DNA from: an uncultured Bacilli bacterium
Lineage (GTDB): Bacteria; Bacillota_I; Bacilli_A; RF39; UBA660
DNA length: 64,000 bases
Assembly (NCBI GenBank): GCA_934130175.1
Contig: CAKOXP010000007.1
Coordinates: forward strand, 1 to 64,000
Reading direction: 5' to 3'
Shown: positions 17,749-27,523 of the stretch, one piece after another
How positions within the stretch are numbered: position 1 is the first letter of the stretch
Layout of the letters: every line of letters begins with the position of its first letter
Notes under the pieces: model-generated
What the model saw: the letters and a program-made list of their open reading frames with translations, nothing else
Database searches by the model: none
What the model was told of the DNA's origin: nothing
Program-made: the position numbers and the translations under genes

Positions 17749-18709
17749 TTAATATAACATCCTCAATAATGAATCTTGGTCTTTGTTTTGTTTCATTGTA
17801 AATTTTACCAATATACTCTCCAACAATACCAATACATAGAATTTGAAATCCACCAAAGAAACAAATCAAGGAAACAATTGTTGTCCATCCTGTAACATTA
17901 TTAGAAGTAAAGTGTCCTATTACTACGTAAATTAATAAAAGAAAACTTAGGAATGAAACAATAAATCCTGCTGTTGTAATTATTCTTATTGGTTTAATAC
18001 TAAATGACAATATCCCATCCATTGCAAAATTTAACATTTTCTTTAATGGATATTTTGACTCACCAGCAAATCTTTCATTTCTTTCATATTCAACTTTTGA
18101 CGTCTTAAATCCAATTAAAGGAATAATTCCTCTTAAGAATAAGTTTACTTCCTTAAATTTTTCTAATTCATTTAAAGCTCTCTTACTCATTAAACGATAA
18201 TCAGCATGATTATAAACTATTTCTACACCGAGTTTTGCCATAAATTTGTAAAAACCTTCCGCAGTTGTTCTTTTAAACCATGTATCTGTTTTTCTAGCTG
18301 ATCTGACCCCATAAACGATATCACAACCGCTGTTATATTCTTTAACCATTTTATCCATAACATTTATATCATCCTGTAAATCAGCATCCATACTTATTAC
18401 AATATCTGCATATTCTTTTGCTGTCATAAGACCTGCAAGTAATGCATTTTGATGACCTCTATTTCTAGATAAATTAACACCTGTTACGAATTTATTTTCC
18501 TTGTTAAATTCACAAATTAATTCCCAAGTTGTATCTTTTGATCCATCATTAACATACATTATTTTACTATCTTTACTAATTAGTTTGTCTTTAATCATTT
18601 TATTTAGTTTTTCTGTTAATTTTTCTGTAGTAACAGCTAAAACCTCTTCTTCATTATAGCAAGGTATTACTACATATAAACAATTACTAATATTACTTTT
18701 AACTTTCAT
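17741..18709 (-). CDS. Polyprenyl-phosphate glycosyltransferase (GT2, DPM1/GtrB-like)
   Basis: The product has 322 residues. It has the GT2 start LYVVIPCYNEEEVL, VNDGSKDTTW, the metal-binding DADLQDD and the HADYRLMSKRAL motif, then two C-terminal membrane segments. This is the GtrB layout for undecaprenyl-phosphate sugar synthesis. The start is ATG with AAGGAG upstream. Its stop overlaps the start of the DUF6056-like gene. It is one of three GtrB-type enzymes in the locus (with 12584 and 27535), so three lipid-linked sugars, or one sugar with redundant enzymes, are expected. Confidence 0.92.
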   Translation of the reverse strand: MKVKSNISNCLYVVIPCYNEEEVLAVTTEKLTEKLNKMIKDKLISKDSKIMYVNDGSKDTTWELICEFNKENKFVTGVNLSRNRGHQNALLAGLMTAKEYADIVISMDADLQDDINVMDKMVKEYNSGCDIVYGVRSARKTDTWFKRTTAEGFYKFMAKLGVEIVYNHADYRLMSKRALNELEKFKEVNLFLRGIIPLIGFKTSKVEYERNERFAGESKYPLKKMLNFAMDGILSFSIKPIRIITTAGFIVSFLSFLLLIYVVIGHFTSNNVTGWTTIVSLICFFGGFQILCIGIVGEYIGKIYNETKQRPRFIIEDVILND

Positions 18710-18719
18710 GCTATACTCC

Positions 18720-20639
18720 TTACTTATTTAAATTCCATACTTTCTTTAAAAATTTGTATCTTTTTTGAATTTCTTTTTTTTGTTTACTATTTAGTTTAAA
18801 CTCTTTATTTAATGCTGTATGAATTTTAACTATTTCATCAAAATGTGCTTGTTTTTTAGTAACCGATGTTACGTTATTTCCATGCACTCTATAATAGTTG
18901 ATTGGTTTATTTGAAAAAGCAATTTTACCTTGTTTCATAATATTTATGTAAAATAACCAATCTCCTGCTTGTCTATATTTTCCTGACTCTTTAAAAAATT
19001 TGCTATAATCATCATTTTTAAATAAGACTGAAGATACATTTGCTACTGTACAATTTAAATAAGCATAATTTTTTATTTCTTCAACTCCTGAATTAACAAA
19101 ATCATAATCCCAATGACCGGTTTTTAATATGTCTATTTCTGGTTTTATTGACTTCATGAAGATATATCCATCTTTATCAATAAATGCCGTATCAACATAT
19201 GATAACACTATATCTCGATCCTTTTTGATTGGTTTTATCGCTGTTGATAAAAAGTTTTTCTCACAATAATCATCTGCTTCAGCTATCCAAACATAATCTC
19301 CTTTTGCAAGAGAAAAACCTTTTTGCCATTGTTTAAAAGCTGTACCACTGTTTGTTTCATTATAAATCTTTTTAATATTAATATATTTTTCTAATTCTAG
19401 AACAATCTTATCTATTAACTCTCTACTATTATCTTTAGAACAATCATCTAATATTATAAGTTCATCTATTTTTGTAGTTTGATATAAAATACTGTATATT
19501 CTTTGAAATAAGAATTTTTCATAATTATAGTTAGGTACAACAACTGATATTTTAATTTCATTTTCTTTAATTTTAGATTGCTTGATAGCTGCTGCTATTA
19601 AATCATCCATATCTAAATTTTCTTTTATTACTGGTTTTTTTACCTTATTATTATACCAATGATAGAACGAAATCATAGAATTTGCTATTCCATATTTTTT
19701 CTCACATGTGAATTTAACAAATAATCTATAATAAATTCCATGTTTTTTTCCTTGTATAGCAAGGAAATTCCACCACAAATTGTTTTCTCGTATATTGTAT
19801 TTTAAACTCAATTCATTAAATTTTTTTAAGAATTGTTTTCTTATTTTAGAATCTTTTTCTTTTGGAATAACGTAAATTAGAAACATTATTACTTGATTAT
19901 AAATAATTGCATCCCAATATTTCTTATTTTTATTGTTTCTTGGAATCCTTTCTTCTAAAACATCTAATGCCTTAAAGATATTTAATCTTTTATCACTCAA
20001 ATTTGCATTTTGAACAGATGAATTTCTTTGGATATAGTTATAATATGTATCAGTGTTATATGATATTTTAGATGCTGATATTAAAATTGCTAATACTGTT
20101 GGAACATCTTCATTCATAATACCTTCTACAAATTTATATTTCATTAATTGTTCTTTTTTAAAGATTTTATTACATGGACTTGCTGCTAAACCATTATCAA
20201 TAAAACTATATTTGTCATTAACATTTGTACAAGCAACGCTTCTAATATCTGTACCATCAACATTATCATATCGTACAAAAATATCACATACAACCACATC
20301 TGCTTTTTCTTTTTGCATTTGATTGATCATTGATTCATAAAAATTAGATTCTATATAATCATCACTATCAATAAATGATATATACTCATTAGAGGCAATA
20401 TCTAAAGCTTTGTTTCTAGAATAACCTGCTCCTTTATTTTCTTCATTTTTAATACCAATAATATTATCATATTTTTTTTGATATTCTTTTATTAATTTCC
20501 AAGTATTATCACTTGAACAATCATCAACTAATATTATTTCTAAATTTTTGTAAGTTTGATTTAAAATTGATTCTAAACAAGAATCTAAATAATTTTCTAC
20601 ATTGTAACATGGAATTATTACTGTTATTCCTTTTTTCAT
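18720..20639 (-). CDS. Tandem two-domain GT2 glycosyltransferase
   Basis: The product has 639 residues from the ATG at 20639, which has AGAGG nine bases upstream; the ATG at 20648 directly abuts that site and is unlikely. Two complete GT2 domains are present. The first begins GITVIIPCYNVENYL with DDCSSDNTW and SFIDSDDYIES. The second, from about residue 355, begins KISVVVPNYNYEKFL with LDDCSKDNS and IAEADDYCEKN. Both keep the aspartates needed for nucleotide-sugar and metal binding. No membrane segment. Such tandem enzymes often add two successive sugars or alternate two linkages of a repeat. It lies in the ABC exporter operon. Confidence 0.9.
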   Translation of the reverse strand: MKKGITVIIPCYNVENYLDSCLESILNQTYKNLEIILVDDCSSDNTWKLIKEYQKKYDNIIGIKNEENKGAGYSRNKALDIASNEYISFIDSDDYIESNFYESMINQMQKEKADVVVCDIFVRYDNVDGTDIRSVACTNVNDKYSFIDNGLAASPCNKIFKKEQLMKYKFVEGIMNEDVPTVLAILISASKISYNTDTYYNYIQRNSSVQNANLSDKRLNIFKALDVLEERIPRNNKNKKYWDAIIYNQVIMFLIYVIPKEKDSKIRKQFLKKFNELSLKYNIRENNLWWNFLAIQGKKHGIYYRLFVKFTCEKKYGIANSMISFYHWYNNKVKKPVIKENLDMDDLIAAAIKQSKIKENEIKISVVVPNYNYEKFLFQRIYSILYQTTKIDELIILDDCSKDNSRELIDKIVLELEKYINIKKIYNETNSGTAFKQWQKGFSLAKGDYVWIAEADDYCEKNFLSTAIKPIKKDRDIVLSYVDTAFIDKDGYIFMKSIKPEIDILKTGHWDYDFVNSGVEEIKNYAYLNCTVANVSSVLFKNDDYSKFFKESGKYRQAGDWLFYINIMKQGKIAFSNKPINYYRVHGNNVTSVTKKQAHFDEIVKIHTALNKEFKLNSKQKKEIQKRYKFLKKVWNLNK

Positions 20640-20654
20640 ATTTTCCATCCTCTC

Positions 20655-21485
20655 TTATTTTGACATTTCCTTCTCAAGTAATTTTAAAGATTTTAAGATT
20701 TCTTTATTTCTAAAGATTAAGGAACTATATTTTTTATTATTAAATTTTTTTGAAAGAGAACTTCCCTCTTTATGATAAAGTTCTATTTTTGGACTATACA
20801 GTGTAATCAAATTATTTTTTTTAGCTCTAAGTGCTAAAAACTCTTCTTCATGAAACAAAAACGTTTTTGGATAAAAAACATCATTGTATTTTTCATAATA
20901 TTTCTTTGAAAAAATCAATGCACAACCATGAAGTGCTACTCCTGTTTCATCATTTTTACCGTTAGTTGATAAAACCTTTTTTCTAAATATACTTTTGACT
21001 GATAAATATATCTTTAATAAAAACCTTAAAAATACATTTTGATATATTTTAATTAATTTTTCTGTATACTTAATTCTTTCTTGAACTTCTTCTAGACTTT
21101 GATATGCCTTAAAAGGGTTACATGAATCTGATTCTTCCGGCAATATTCTAGGCCCTAACATATCAAAATTATATTTTTGATATAGTTTTTCTATTTGTGT
21201 TATAAAGTCTTTCTGTTCAATAATAACATCATTATTAATTACACATAGAAATTCTGGTTTAAAATGTTTAATAGCATATTTACACCCTATGTTATTTGCT
21301 TTTGCGAATCCTACATTTTCCTCATTAACAATTAATTTGTCCACTCTTTTTTCTATTAATTTTAAATTATCATAATCTTTAGAATTAGATACAACCACTA
21401 TCTTTGATTCAAATTTTTTTAAAGAATCAAGACATTCTAAGGTGTCTTTAATATTATTATAATGAAGAATTACAAATGTTATCAT
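20655..21485 (-). CDS. GT2 rhamnosyltransferase-like glycosyltransferase (WbbL type)
   Basis: The product has 276 residues. The start TFVILHYNNIKDTLECLDSL, CVINNDVII and LHGCALIFSKKYY followed by FLFHEEEF are typical of the WbbL/RfbF rhamnosyltransferase group, where the late acidic motif carries the catalytic base. With RfbA-D encoded in the same locus, dTDP-rhamnose is the likely donor. Its ATG overlaps the stop codon of the ABC permease gene (ATGA), so synthesis is coupled to the exporter. Confidence 0.85.
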   Translation of the reverse strand: MITFVILHYNNIKDTLECLDSLKKFESKIVVVSNSKDYDNLKLIEKRVDKLIVNEENVGFAKANNIGCKYAIKHFKPEFLCVINNDVIIEQKDFITQIEKLYQKYNFDMLGPRILPEESDSCNPFKAYQSLEEVQERIKYTEKLIKIYQNVFLRFLLKIYLSVKSIFRKKVLSTNGKNDETGVALHGCALIFSKKYYEKYNDVFYPKTFLFHEEEFLALRAKKNNLITLYSPKIELYHKEGSSLSKKFNNKKYSSLIFRNKEILKSLKLLEKEMSK

Positions 21486-22249
21486 ACTTCTTCAGCAAAT
21501 CCTTTCTTTAATTTTCTAAAGATTAGAACTCCTATTATTAGAAGAATTATGCTTACTGCTAATACTCCAAATAAAGCTAAAAAATGTGGACATTGTTTAT
21601 AATAAAATATATCTCTGTAACTATTAATTATAGTAGTCATTGGATTTAAGTATAGTAACCAACGATATTTTTCAGGAAATAGAGATGTTGAGTACAACAC
21701 TGGAGTTGCATAAAACATCATTGTTACAATGAAGTTAATTATATATTCAGCATCCCTTACATAGACATCGATTGCACTTGTAATAAGAATTATTCCTATT
21801 GTTAAAATATATTGAGTTATAGCAATTAAAGGTAACCATAAGATATTAAAACTAAATCCAATTCCACTAAATAACAAAAAAATTAAGATTATTGGTACAG
21901 ATATAAAATAATTAACTAAACCACTTGTTGCTGTGGAAAGTGGTAATATTTCTCTTGGAAAATATACCTTTTTTATAATATCTGCATTACCTAAAACACA
22001 GAATGTTCCTTGTGAAATAACTGTTGTAAACCAGTTCCAAGGTAATATTGCTATTACGATATAGGTAACATAATTATCTTGACTATTTTTTAATATGAAT
22101 GGAAAAACTATTGCATATACTAATGCCATTAATAATGGATTTATAAAAGACCATAACACGCCTAGAAATGAACCTTTATATTTTCCTCTAATGTCTTTTT
22201 TTACATTTGTTTTCAAAAATTCTCTATAATTATAAATTTCTTTTATCAT
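21482..22249 (-). CDS. ABC-2 type polysaccharide export permease (Wzm/TagG-like)
   Basis: The product has 255 residues, the usual length, with six membrane segments. The N-terminal amphipathic region ends in KTNVKKDIRGKYKGSFLGVLWSFINPLL, and the C-terminal part has YLNPMTTIINSYRDIFY; both are characteristic of ABC-2 exporters of lipid-linked O-antigen or teichoic acid chains. It forms the channel with the ATPase encoded ten bases upstream. The start is ATG with AGGAG upstream. It moves a completed lipid-linked glycan to the outer face, an alternative to the Wzy-like route at 37995. Confidence 0.95.
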   Translation of the reverse strand: MIKEIYNYREFLKTNVKKDIRGKYKGSFLGVLWSFINPLLMALVYAIVFPFILKNSQDNYVTYIVIAILPWNWFTTVISQGTFCVLGNADIIKKVYFPREILPLSTATSGLVNYFISVPIILIFLLFSGIGFSFNILWLPLIAITQYILTIGIILITSAIDVYVRDAEYIINFIVTMMFYATPVLYSTSLFPEKYRWLLYLNPMTTIINSYRDIFYYKQCPHFLALFGVLAVSIILLIIGVLIFRKLKKGFAEEV

Positions 22250-22258
22250 AAACTACTC

Positions 22259-22999
22259 CTATCCGCAAACTTTCAAATATTCATCAATTACTTCAGTCGG
22301 TATTCCATCCATTCTTACTTTTCCTTCATAAATCCAAATTGCTCTGGTACATAGTTTTTTTACTTGCTCTAAGCTATGAGTAACAATAACAATAGTTTTG
22401 TCACTTTCTTTTAATTCTCTTAATTTAGCAAAACACTTATCTTGAAAGTGTTGATCACCTACTGCTAAAATTTCATCAATAAGTAAAATATCAGCATCCA
22501 CATTAATTGCTACAGAAAAGGCAAGTCTCATATACATACCAGATGAATAAGTTCTAACCGGACTATCAATAAATTCACCAAGTTCAGAAAATTCTATAAT
22601 TTCGTCTACTCTTTTTTCAATTTCTTCTCTTGTTAATCCAAAAATAGAGGCATTAAAGTAAATGTTTTCTCTACCTGTAAAATCAGGATGAAAACCTGCT
22701 CCTAATTCTAATAATGATGTTAATTTACCATTAGTAATTAATTTCCCTTTAGTAGGATAAATGATTTTTGTCATTAGCTTTAACAATGTAGATTTACCAC
22801 TACCATTAGTACCTATTAGAGCAACAGTTTCTCCTTTTTCTATATTTAAATTAATATTCTCTAAAACTTTTCTACTCTCTTCTTTTTTCTTATTCCAAAA
22901 TACTAGTCTTTCTTTTAATGTTTTTGGCTTATCATAAAAAAGTTTAAATTCTTTTGTTAGATTTTCAACTTTAATAGCATACTTAATATCTTTATCCAT
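22259..22999 (-). CDS. ABC exporter ATPase for polysaccharide (Wzt/TagH-like)
   Basis: The product has 246 residues from the ATG at 22999 with GGGAG upstream; a TTG at 23014 is in frame but lacks a binding site. Walker A GTNGSGKST, the signature YSSGMYMRLAF and Walker B ADILLIDEILAVGD are intact. The FHPDFTGRENIYFNASIFGL segment is typical of the Wzt/TagH branch. There is no C-terminal carbohydrate-binding domain, so export is probably not tied to a chain-end modification. It is the first gene of the unit running to 13673, with a promoter directly upstream. Confidence 0.95.
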   Translation of the reverse strand: MDKDIKYAIKVENLTKEFKLFYDKPKTLKERLVFWNKKKEESRKVLENINLNIEKGETVALIGTNGSGKSTLLKLMTKIIYPTKGKLITNGKLTSLLELGAGFHPDFTGRENIYFNASIFGLTREEIEKRVDEIIEFSELGEFIDSPVRTYSSGMYMRLAFSVAINVDADILLIDEILAVGDQHFQDKCFAKLRELKESDKTIVIVTHSLEQVKKLCTRAIWIYEGKVRMDGIPTEVIDEYLKVCG

Positions 23000-23037
23000 A
23001 TACTTCTCCCTCAAATTTTCTTTATTGCACTAATAAA

Positions 23038-23043
23038 AGTATA
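23038..23043 (-). promoter_or_regulatory. Extended -10 promoter of the ABC exporter operon
   Basis: TATACT preceded by TG and one base lies 39 bases before the ATG at 22999, just past the GH25 terminator. The -35 region is a weak T-rich stretch, as is common for extended -10 promoters. Confidence 0.55.
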
Positions 23044-23056
23044 ACATATATAAATG

Positions 23057-23080
23057 AAAAAAACTACAAATTGTAGTTTT
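23057..23080 (-). terminator. Terminator of the GH25 lysozyme gene
   Basis: The stem AAAACTAC / GTAGTTTT (23060-23080) with a five-base loop is followed by a T-run on the minus strand, directly after the stop codon at 23081. Confidence 0.85.
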
Positions 23081-25177
23081 TTACCAATAAAATATACTTA
23101 GATCAACATTTCCTGATATACCAGGTAGACTACCTTTGCTTGTATATTGCCAACCTCTATAACTTCCTTTGTAACCACAATCTGTTGCATAATGGGCTAT
23201 CCATCCTATTTGTTGTCTACCATAATCACTTAACCTTGTTTCTGCATAATTTTTTCCAGTATAAACACTCATACCTATACCAATATTATTTAAGGCTGCT
23301 TTATAGGTGCTAATAATAGAATCATAACTTGCAACAGAAATAGTATCAGAAGAATGCCCATCAGCTGCATTATACCATGATTCAATATCATAATATACAT
23401 CCATATATAGACTCAAATTATTATTTCTATACCAATCAATTAAGTGATTTGCTTCTAATTGAGCCTCATAAGCATTTTCTGCTGTTGAAAAATGATAAAT
23501 TGTATATGGTATTTTTAAACGAGTTACTTGAGCAAGATTATGTAAAAACCTAGAGTCCATTCCTAAACTATATCCGACTCTCAAGATAACTCCATCAATT
23601 TCTCCAGAAGACCAAAGTTTATCCCAGTCAACATATCCTTGATGTTTAGAAATATCAGCAATCACTTTAATATTTTTATGCTGTAATTCACCACTTGCCG
23701 AGAATTCATATCTTACACCAGCTATTTTACAAATGTATTTTGCGCGAGAACCATCTCCATAAAAGTAGTATTCTTTCCCATTTATAGTTTGCCAACCACT
23801 TTTTAAACATCCAGAATTATCAAAAGCATACCAATTGCCATCTATGTATTGATTTCCTGTTAGTATAACTCCGTTGCTATCTGAATAATACTGTCTTTTA
23901 TCCATAGTTATGCTCCAGCCTTTTTTTAGTATTCCAGTGTTTTCTCCAAAATGATATCTTTTACCATCTATATCATATATACCTTTGTACATACCTTTTT
24001 CATAACTGAAGTAATATGTATTACCTTCTATTTGTTGCCATCCTTCTTGAAGGATACCATTGTTATCGGAATAATACTGTCTTTTATCCATAGTTATACT
24101 CCAACATTTTTTTAGTATTCCGGTATTTTCTCCAAAATGATATCTTTTACCATCTATATCATAGATACCTTTGTACATACCTTTTTCATAACTGAAGTAA
24201 TATGTATTACCTTCTATTTGTTGCCATTCTTCTTGAAGGATACCATTGTTATCGGAATAATACTGTCTTTTATCCATAGTTATACTCCAACCTTTTTTTA
24301 GTATTCCGGTATTTTCTCCAAAATGATATCTTTTACCATCTATATCATATATACCTTTGTACATACCTTTTTCGCAATTGAAGTAATACATATTACCATC
24401 TATTTGTTGCCATCCTTCTTGAAGAATACCATTATTATTGGAATAATACTGTCTTTTATCCATAGTTATACTCCAACCCTTTTTTAGTATTCCAGTATTT
24501 TCTCCAAAATGATATTTCTTTCCTTCTATTTCATGTATGCCTTTTATCATTTTTCCGTCCTGATAATAGTAAATATTACCACCTATAGATACCCATTTAT
24601 CAAGTAATATTCCTTGACTATTAAAAGTATAATTAATACCATCTATTTGCTGCATATCTTTGTACATACCTTTTTCATAACTGAAGTAATATGTATTGCC
24701 ATCTATTTGTTGCCATCCTTCTTGAAGGATACCATTGTTATCGGAATAATACTGTCTTTTATCCATAGTTATGCTCCAGCCTTTTTTTAGTATTCCAGTA
24801 TTTTCTCCAAAATGATATTTTTTACCATCTATATCATATATACCTTTATACATACCTTTTTCATAACTGAAGTAATATGTATTACCTTCTATTTGTTGCC
24901 ATCCTTCTTGAAGGATACCATTGTTATCGGAATAATACTGTCTTTTATCCATAGTTATACTCCAACCTTTTTTTAGTATTCCGGTATTTTCTCCAAAATG
25001 ATATTTTTTTCCTTCTATCTCATATATACCCTTTAAAGCAACTCCATTTTGGTAACAATAAGTATTGCCGTCAGATGAAGTTTCCCAAACAAAATTTTGT
25101 AAATCGTTTGCAAAAACATTTTTAGGTATTATTAATAACATTATTATAAAATAAATAAAAACAAATGTTTTCTTCAT
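23081..25177 (-). CDS. Secreted GH25 lysozyme with cell-wall-binding repeats
   Basis: The product has 698 residues. Residues 1-23 are a signal peptide (VFA cleavage). Residues 50 to about 495 are choline/glucan-binding-type aromatic repeats. Six units contain GILKKGWSITMDKRQYYS in a 62-residue period that is almost identical between copies; a divergent 39-residue unit sits between copies two and three. Residues about 503-698 are a glycosyl hydrolase 25 domain with ADISKHQG, the acidic YDIESW site and the closing GWQYTSKG and GNVDLSIF motifs. GH25 enzymes cut the muramic acid-glucosamine bond of peptidoglycan. The start is ATG with AGGAGGT upstream. Its place inside a wall-polymer locus suggests that its repeats bind the polymer made here. 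Confidence 0.95.
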   Translation of the reverse strand: MKKTFVFIYFIIMLLIIPKNVFANDLQNFVWETSSDGNTYCYQNGVALKGIYEIEGKKYHFGENTGILKKGWSITMDKRQYYSDNNGILQEGWQQIEGNTYYFSYEKGMYKGIYDIDGKKYHFGENTGILKKGWSITMDKRQYYSDNNGILQEGWQQIDGNTYYFSYEKGMYKDMQQIDGINYTFNSQGILLDKWVSIGGNIYYYQDGKMIKGIHEIEGKKYHFGENTGILKKGWSITMDKRQYYSNNNGILQEGWQQIDGNMYYFNCEKGMYKGIYDIDGKRYHFGENTGILKKGWSITMDKRQYYSDNNGILQEEWQQIEGNTYYFSYEKGMYKGIYDIDGKRYHFGENTGILKKCWSITMDKRQYYSDNNGILQEGWQQIEGNTYYFSYEKGMYKGIYDIDGKRYHFGENTGILKKGWSITMDKRQYYSDSNGVILTGNQYIDGNWYAFDNSGCLKSGWQTINGKEYYFYGDGSRAKYICKIAGVRYEFSASGELQHKNIKVIADISKHQGYVDWDKLWSSGEIDGVILRVGYSLGMDSRFLHNLAQVTRLKIPYTIYHFSTAENAYEAQLEANHLIDWYRNNNLSLYMDVYYDIESWYNAADGHSSDTISVASYDSIISTYKAALNNIGIGMSVYTGKNYAETRLSDYGRQQIGWIAHYATDCGYKGSYRGWQYTSKGSLPGISGNVDLSIFYW
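23870..25030 (-). repeat. Six near-identical 186-bp coding repeats in the GH25 gene
   Basis: The 62-codon units correspond to residues 50-111, 112-173, 213-274, 275-336, 337-398 and 399 to about 435. DNA identity is very high, with whole blocks repeating with few changes (for example GGATACCATTGTTATCGGAA seen from the plus strand). This indicates recent duplication or ongoing conversion, and copy number may vary. Confidence 0.9.
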
Positions 25178-25186
25178 TTTCTATAT

Positions 25187-26269
25187 TTACCTCCTGTTTT
25201 TTCCTAATATCCTTAATATTTTTTCCTTTAATTGCCAAGTTTTTGAATTTAGTACCTTATTTAATTCTTCTTTATAGTAATCACGTTCTCGTTCTTTTTC
25301 ACTTATAATTTTCTGATTAACAATTTCTATTTCTTGTTTTTCTCTTCTTAGCCTGTTGATAATTCCTTCAGACACTTTAATTGTGTTTGATAATATCAAT
25401 TTCTTATTCAAACCCTTATAATATTTTATATTTATATCCTTACAAAATGATAAACTGATTGGATTATTTGTGTATGTAATATGAATTTCTTTATCAACAA
25501 CACTGTAGTATTTAGAGAACTTTAATAGTGTTTTCTTAGATATAGACCCTTTTTCTATAATTTCATCTAAAATTTCATATTGATGAAAGCCAAACCCCTC
25601 ACTTCTATCATGAAAACTACTGTGATTAAGTCGACCAATAATCACTTTATTCATTAATTGTTCTTTACTTCTAACGGGAAAATGAGCAATGTATAAATCA
25701 CGATTAATATCTTCTGGTAAAATTTGACCATCTTGACATCTAGCTGAATGTGATCCCATTTCTAAAAATATTCCCTTTGAATAAATATTTTTAGAAATAA
25801 AACATTTATAATTGCACTTTTGTTCTTCTTTTTCTTTTCTTCTTGAAACAATTTTTTTGGGAATAAATAAATCATCATTATCATTTTCTGTCAAAACGTA
25901 ATTTTCCATCCTATATTTATATAAATAATTTTTGTCCAGGTTTTCTATTATATTTCTTGGATTTTCACCCTTATATGAACAAACAAATTCATCTGCATCG
26001 ATAGGAAAAACAAAATCCGGTTTATATTTGTTAATCGTATAATTTAATAATTCATTTCTTCTTACAGTTTGATCAAATACTGTATTTTGATCTATTAATA
26101 TATCTATATTGTATCCTTCTTTTTTTAATTGTTTTAGAATTGTTAATGTATTATCATTACTACAATTATCAGATATAACAATCCCGTCAAAAACATTCAT
26201 ACTATATCTAACAAAACTTTCTATAATGTCTTCTTCATCTCTAACTGTGGTAAAAGCCCATATTTTCAT
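25187..26269 (-). CDS. GT2-like glycosyltransferase (Glyco_tranf_2_4 type)
   Basis: The product has 360 residues. It begins WAFTTVRDEEDIIESFVRY with SDNCSNDNT and then FPIDADEFV, the pattern of the Glyco_tranf_2_4 / GT92-like group of GT-A fold enzymes. HHxH-type residues follow (FGFHQYEIL). The C-terminal 60 residues are a charged coiled coil ending in a basic tail, which may dock the enzyme to the membrane or to partners. Sugar specificity is unknown. The start is ATG with AAGGAGA upstream; it lies nine bases before the GH25 gene and is probably co-transcribed with it. Confidence 0.85.
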   Translation of the reverse strand: MKIWAFTTVRDEEDIIESFVRYSMNVFDGIVISDNCSNDNTLTILKQLKKEGYNIDILIDQNTVFDQTVRRNELLNYTINKYKPDFVFPIDADEFVCSYKGENPRNIIENLDKNYLYKYRMENYVLTENDNDDLFIPKKIVSRRKEKEEQKCNYKCFISKNIYSKGIFLEMGSHSARCQDGQILPEDINRDLYIAHFPVRSKEQLMNKVIIGRLNHSSFHDRSEGFGFHQYEILDEIIEKGSISKKTLLKFSKYYSVVDKEIHITYTNNPISLSFCKDINIKYYKGLNKKLILSNTIKVSEGIINRLRREKQEIEIVNQKIISEKERERDYYKEELNKVLNSKTWQLKEKILRILGKNRR

Positions 26270-26292
26270 ATTATCTTCTCCTTTTATATAGT

Positions 26293-26298
26293 ATTATA
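26293..26298 (-). promoter_or_regulatory. Possible -10 element for the glycosyltransferase-GH25 unit
   Basis: TATAAT lies 24 bases before the ATG at 26269 in the 57-base gap after the acyltransferase gene. No good -35 sequence was seen. Confidence 0.4.
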
Positions 26299-26326
26299 GT
26301 ACGTTTTTCTTAATAACTTTTTTGCT

Positions 26327-27442
26327 TTATATTCTGCTAATGTAATTATAAAATCTTTCTTTTTCTTTTTTTACTATTTTTCTATTGTTAATAAATTTAG
26401 TTATTAAATTTCTTGTATATTCAATTAATATACAAACTGTAAAAATTAGTATAGCACATAAGAACATATATATAATTGATCTCGGTCCCTTCATCATTCC
26501 ATTATCTATTCTTAATTTTTTATATAATATTAATCTTATTAAATCATTATCGTGTATTAAATACACACCCAATATTATACTTGCTACCTTATTAATAAAT
26601 CTATTTTTTATTGTTAATGTTTCAAAATATAGGAAATAACAAATTGATTGAATAATGTCAATTGGTGTTGAATAATTATATTGACTATTCATAATATACT
26701 TAGAAAATAAATTAACCACTGGATTAATACAATTATTAAGTTGTTTAGCAAATATAATAATTACAAAATTAGCAATTGCACAAAAAATAAATCCAAAAAG
26801 AAATACTAATTGTCTTTTTTCCCTTGAATATATCTTAAAATGATAATTATCTTTTATAGGATACTTTCTAAAATATGCTCCTAATAAATATAAATAGCAA
26901 AATTGAATAATAGTATATCCATTGTTACTTACAGTAACATTGTTAGTTATAAATGGAATTATAGAAAATATTAAAAATGATATTAATAATAATTTTCGAT
27001 ATTCATTATGTTTCAGGTTTTCTATTAATTTATTAATAAAAGGACTTAATAAATAAATTATTAGATAGCAATTTATAAACCAATATTTTCCTGAACCAAT
27101 TGGAAATAAATCGATAATAAAATCTATTGGTGCTAATTCAATAAATTTAAATTGTGTTAAAAATAGTAAGATTATCACTCTATAAAACCAAACCAATAAA
27201 AACAATCTTAAAAACTTTTTTAATGAAAATTTTGATTTTGATTGAAAATATCCTGTTACTAATACAAATGAATTAACATGTACTACAAATAATGCTAATA
27301 AAAAATTATAGAGTAAATTTGTTGCACCTGTACTCATAGTTATTAATTTTCCATGAATAATGATGTGCCATAAGACAATCATAAACATTGATATTATTCT
27401 CATTAATTCAAAATTTGATTCTCTTTCATGTGTTAACTTCAT
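26327..27442 (-). CDS. Membrane O-acyltransferase (acyltransferase-3 family)
   Basis: The product has 371 residues and about ten membrane segments. The start RESNFELMRIISMFMIVLWH with WHIIIHG gives the family histidine pair, and GSGKYWFINCYLIIYLLSPF is the usual conserved loop. These enzymes move acetyl or succinyl groups from the cytosol onto sugars of exported glycans or peptidoglycan. The start is ATG after AGGGG, and the gene has a strong promoter of its own. It probably O-acetylates the polymer made by this locus. Confidence 0.9.
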   Translation of the reverse strand: MKLTHERESNFELMRIISMFMIVLWHIIIHGKLITMSTGATNLLYNFLLALFVVHVNSFVLVTGYFQSKSKFSLKKFLRLFLLVWFYRVIILLFLTQFKFIELAPIDFIIDLFPIGSGKYWFINCYLIIYLLSPFINKLIENLKHNEYRKLLLISFLIFSIIPFITNNVTVSNNGYTIIQFCYLYLLGAYFRKYPIKDNYHFKIYSREKRQLVFLFGFIFCAIANFVIIIFAKQLNNCINPVVNLFSKYIMNSQYNYSTPIDIIQSICYFLYFETLTIKNRFINKVASIILGVYLIHDNDLIRLILYKKLRIDNGMMKGPRSIIYMFLCAILIFTVCILIEYTRNLITKFINNRKIVKKEKERFYNYISRI

Positions 27443-27494
27443 AACCCTATCCCCTAACTAAATTATTGTTCTCCCTATAATATTCTACATATAA

Positions 27495-27523
27495 ATTATA
27501 CCATACTAAGTATTATAAATCAA
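27495..27523 (-). promoter_or_regulatory. SigA-type promoter of the acyltransferase gene
   Basis: TTGATT (27518-27523), exactly 17 bases, then TATAAT (27495-27500) with TG upstream of the -10. It overlaps the tail of the preceding terminator. Confidence 0.8.

Noticed and set aside
23870..25030. Regular repeats that could be taken for a CRISPR array
   Set aside because: The 186-bp units are in-frame protein repeats without short unique spacers, and no cas genes are present.
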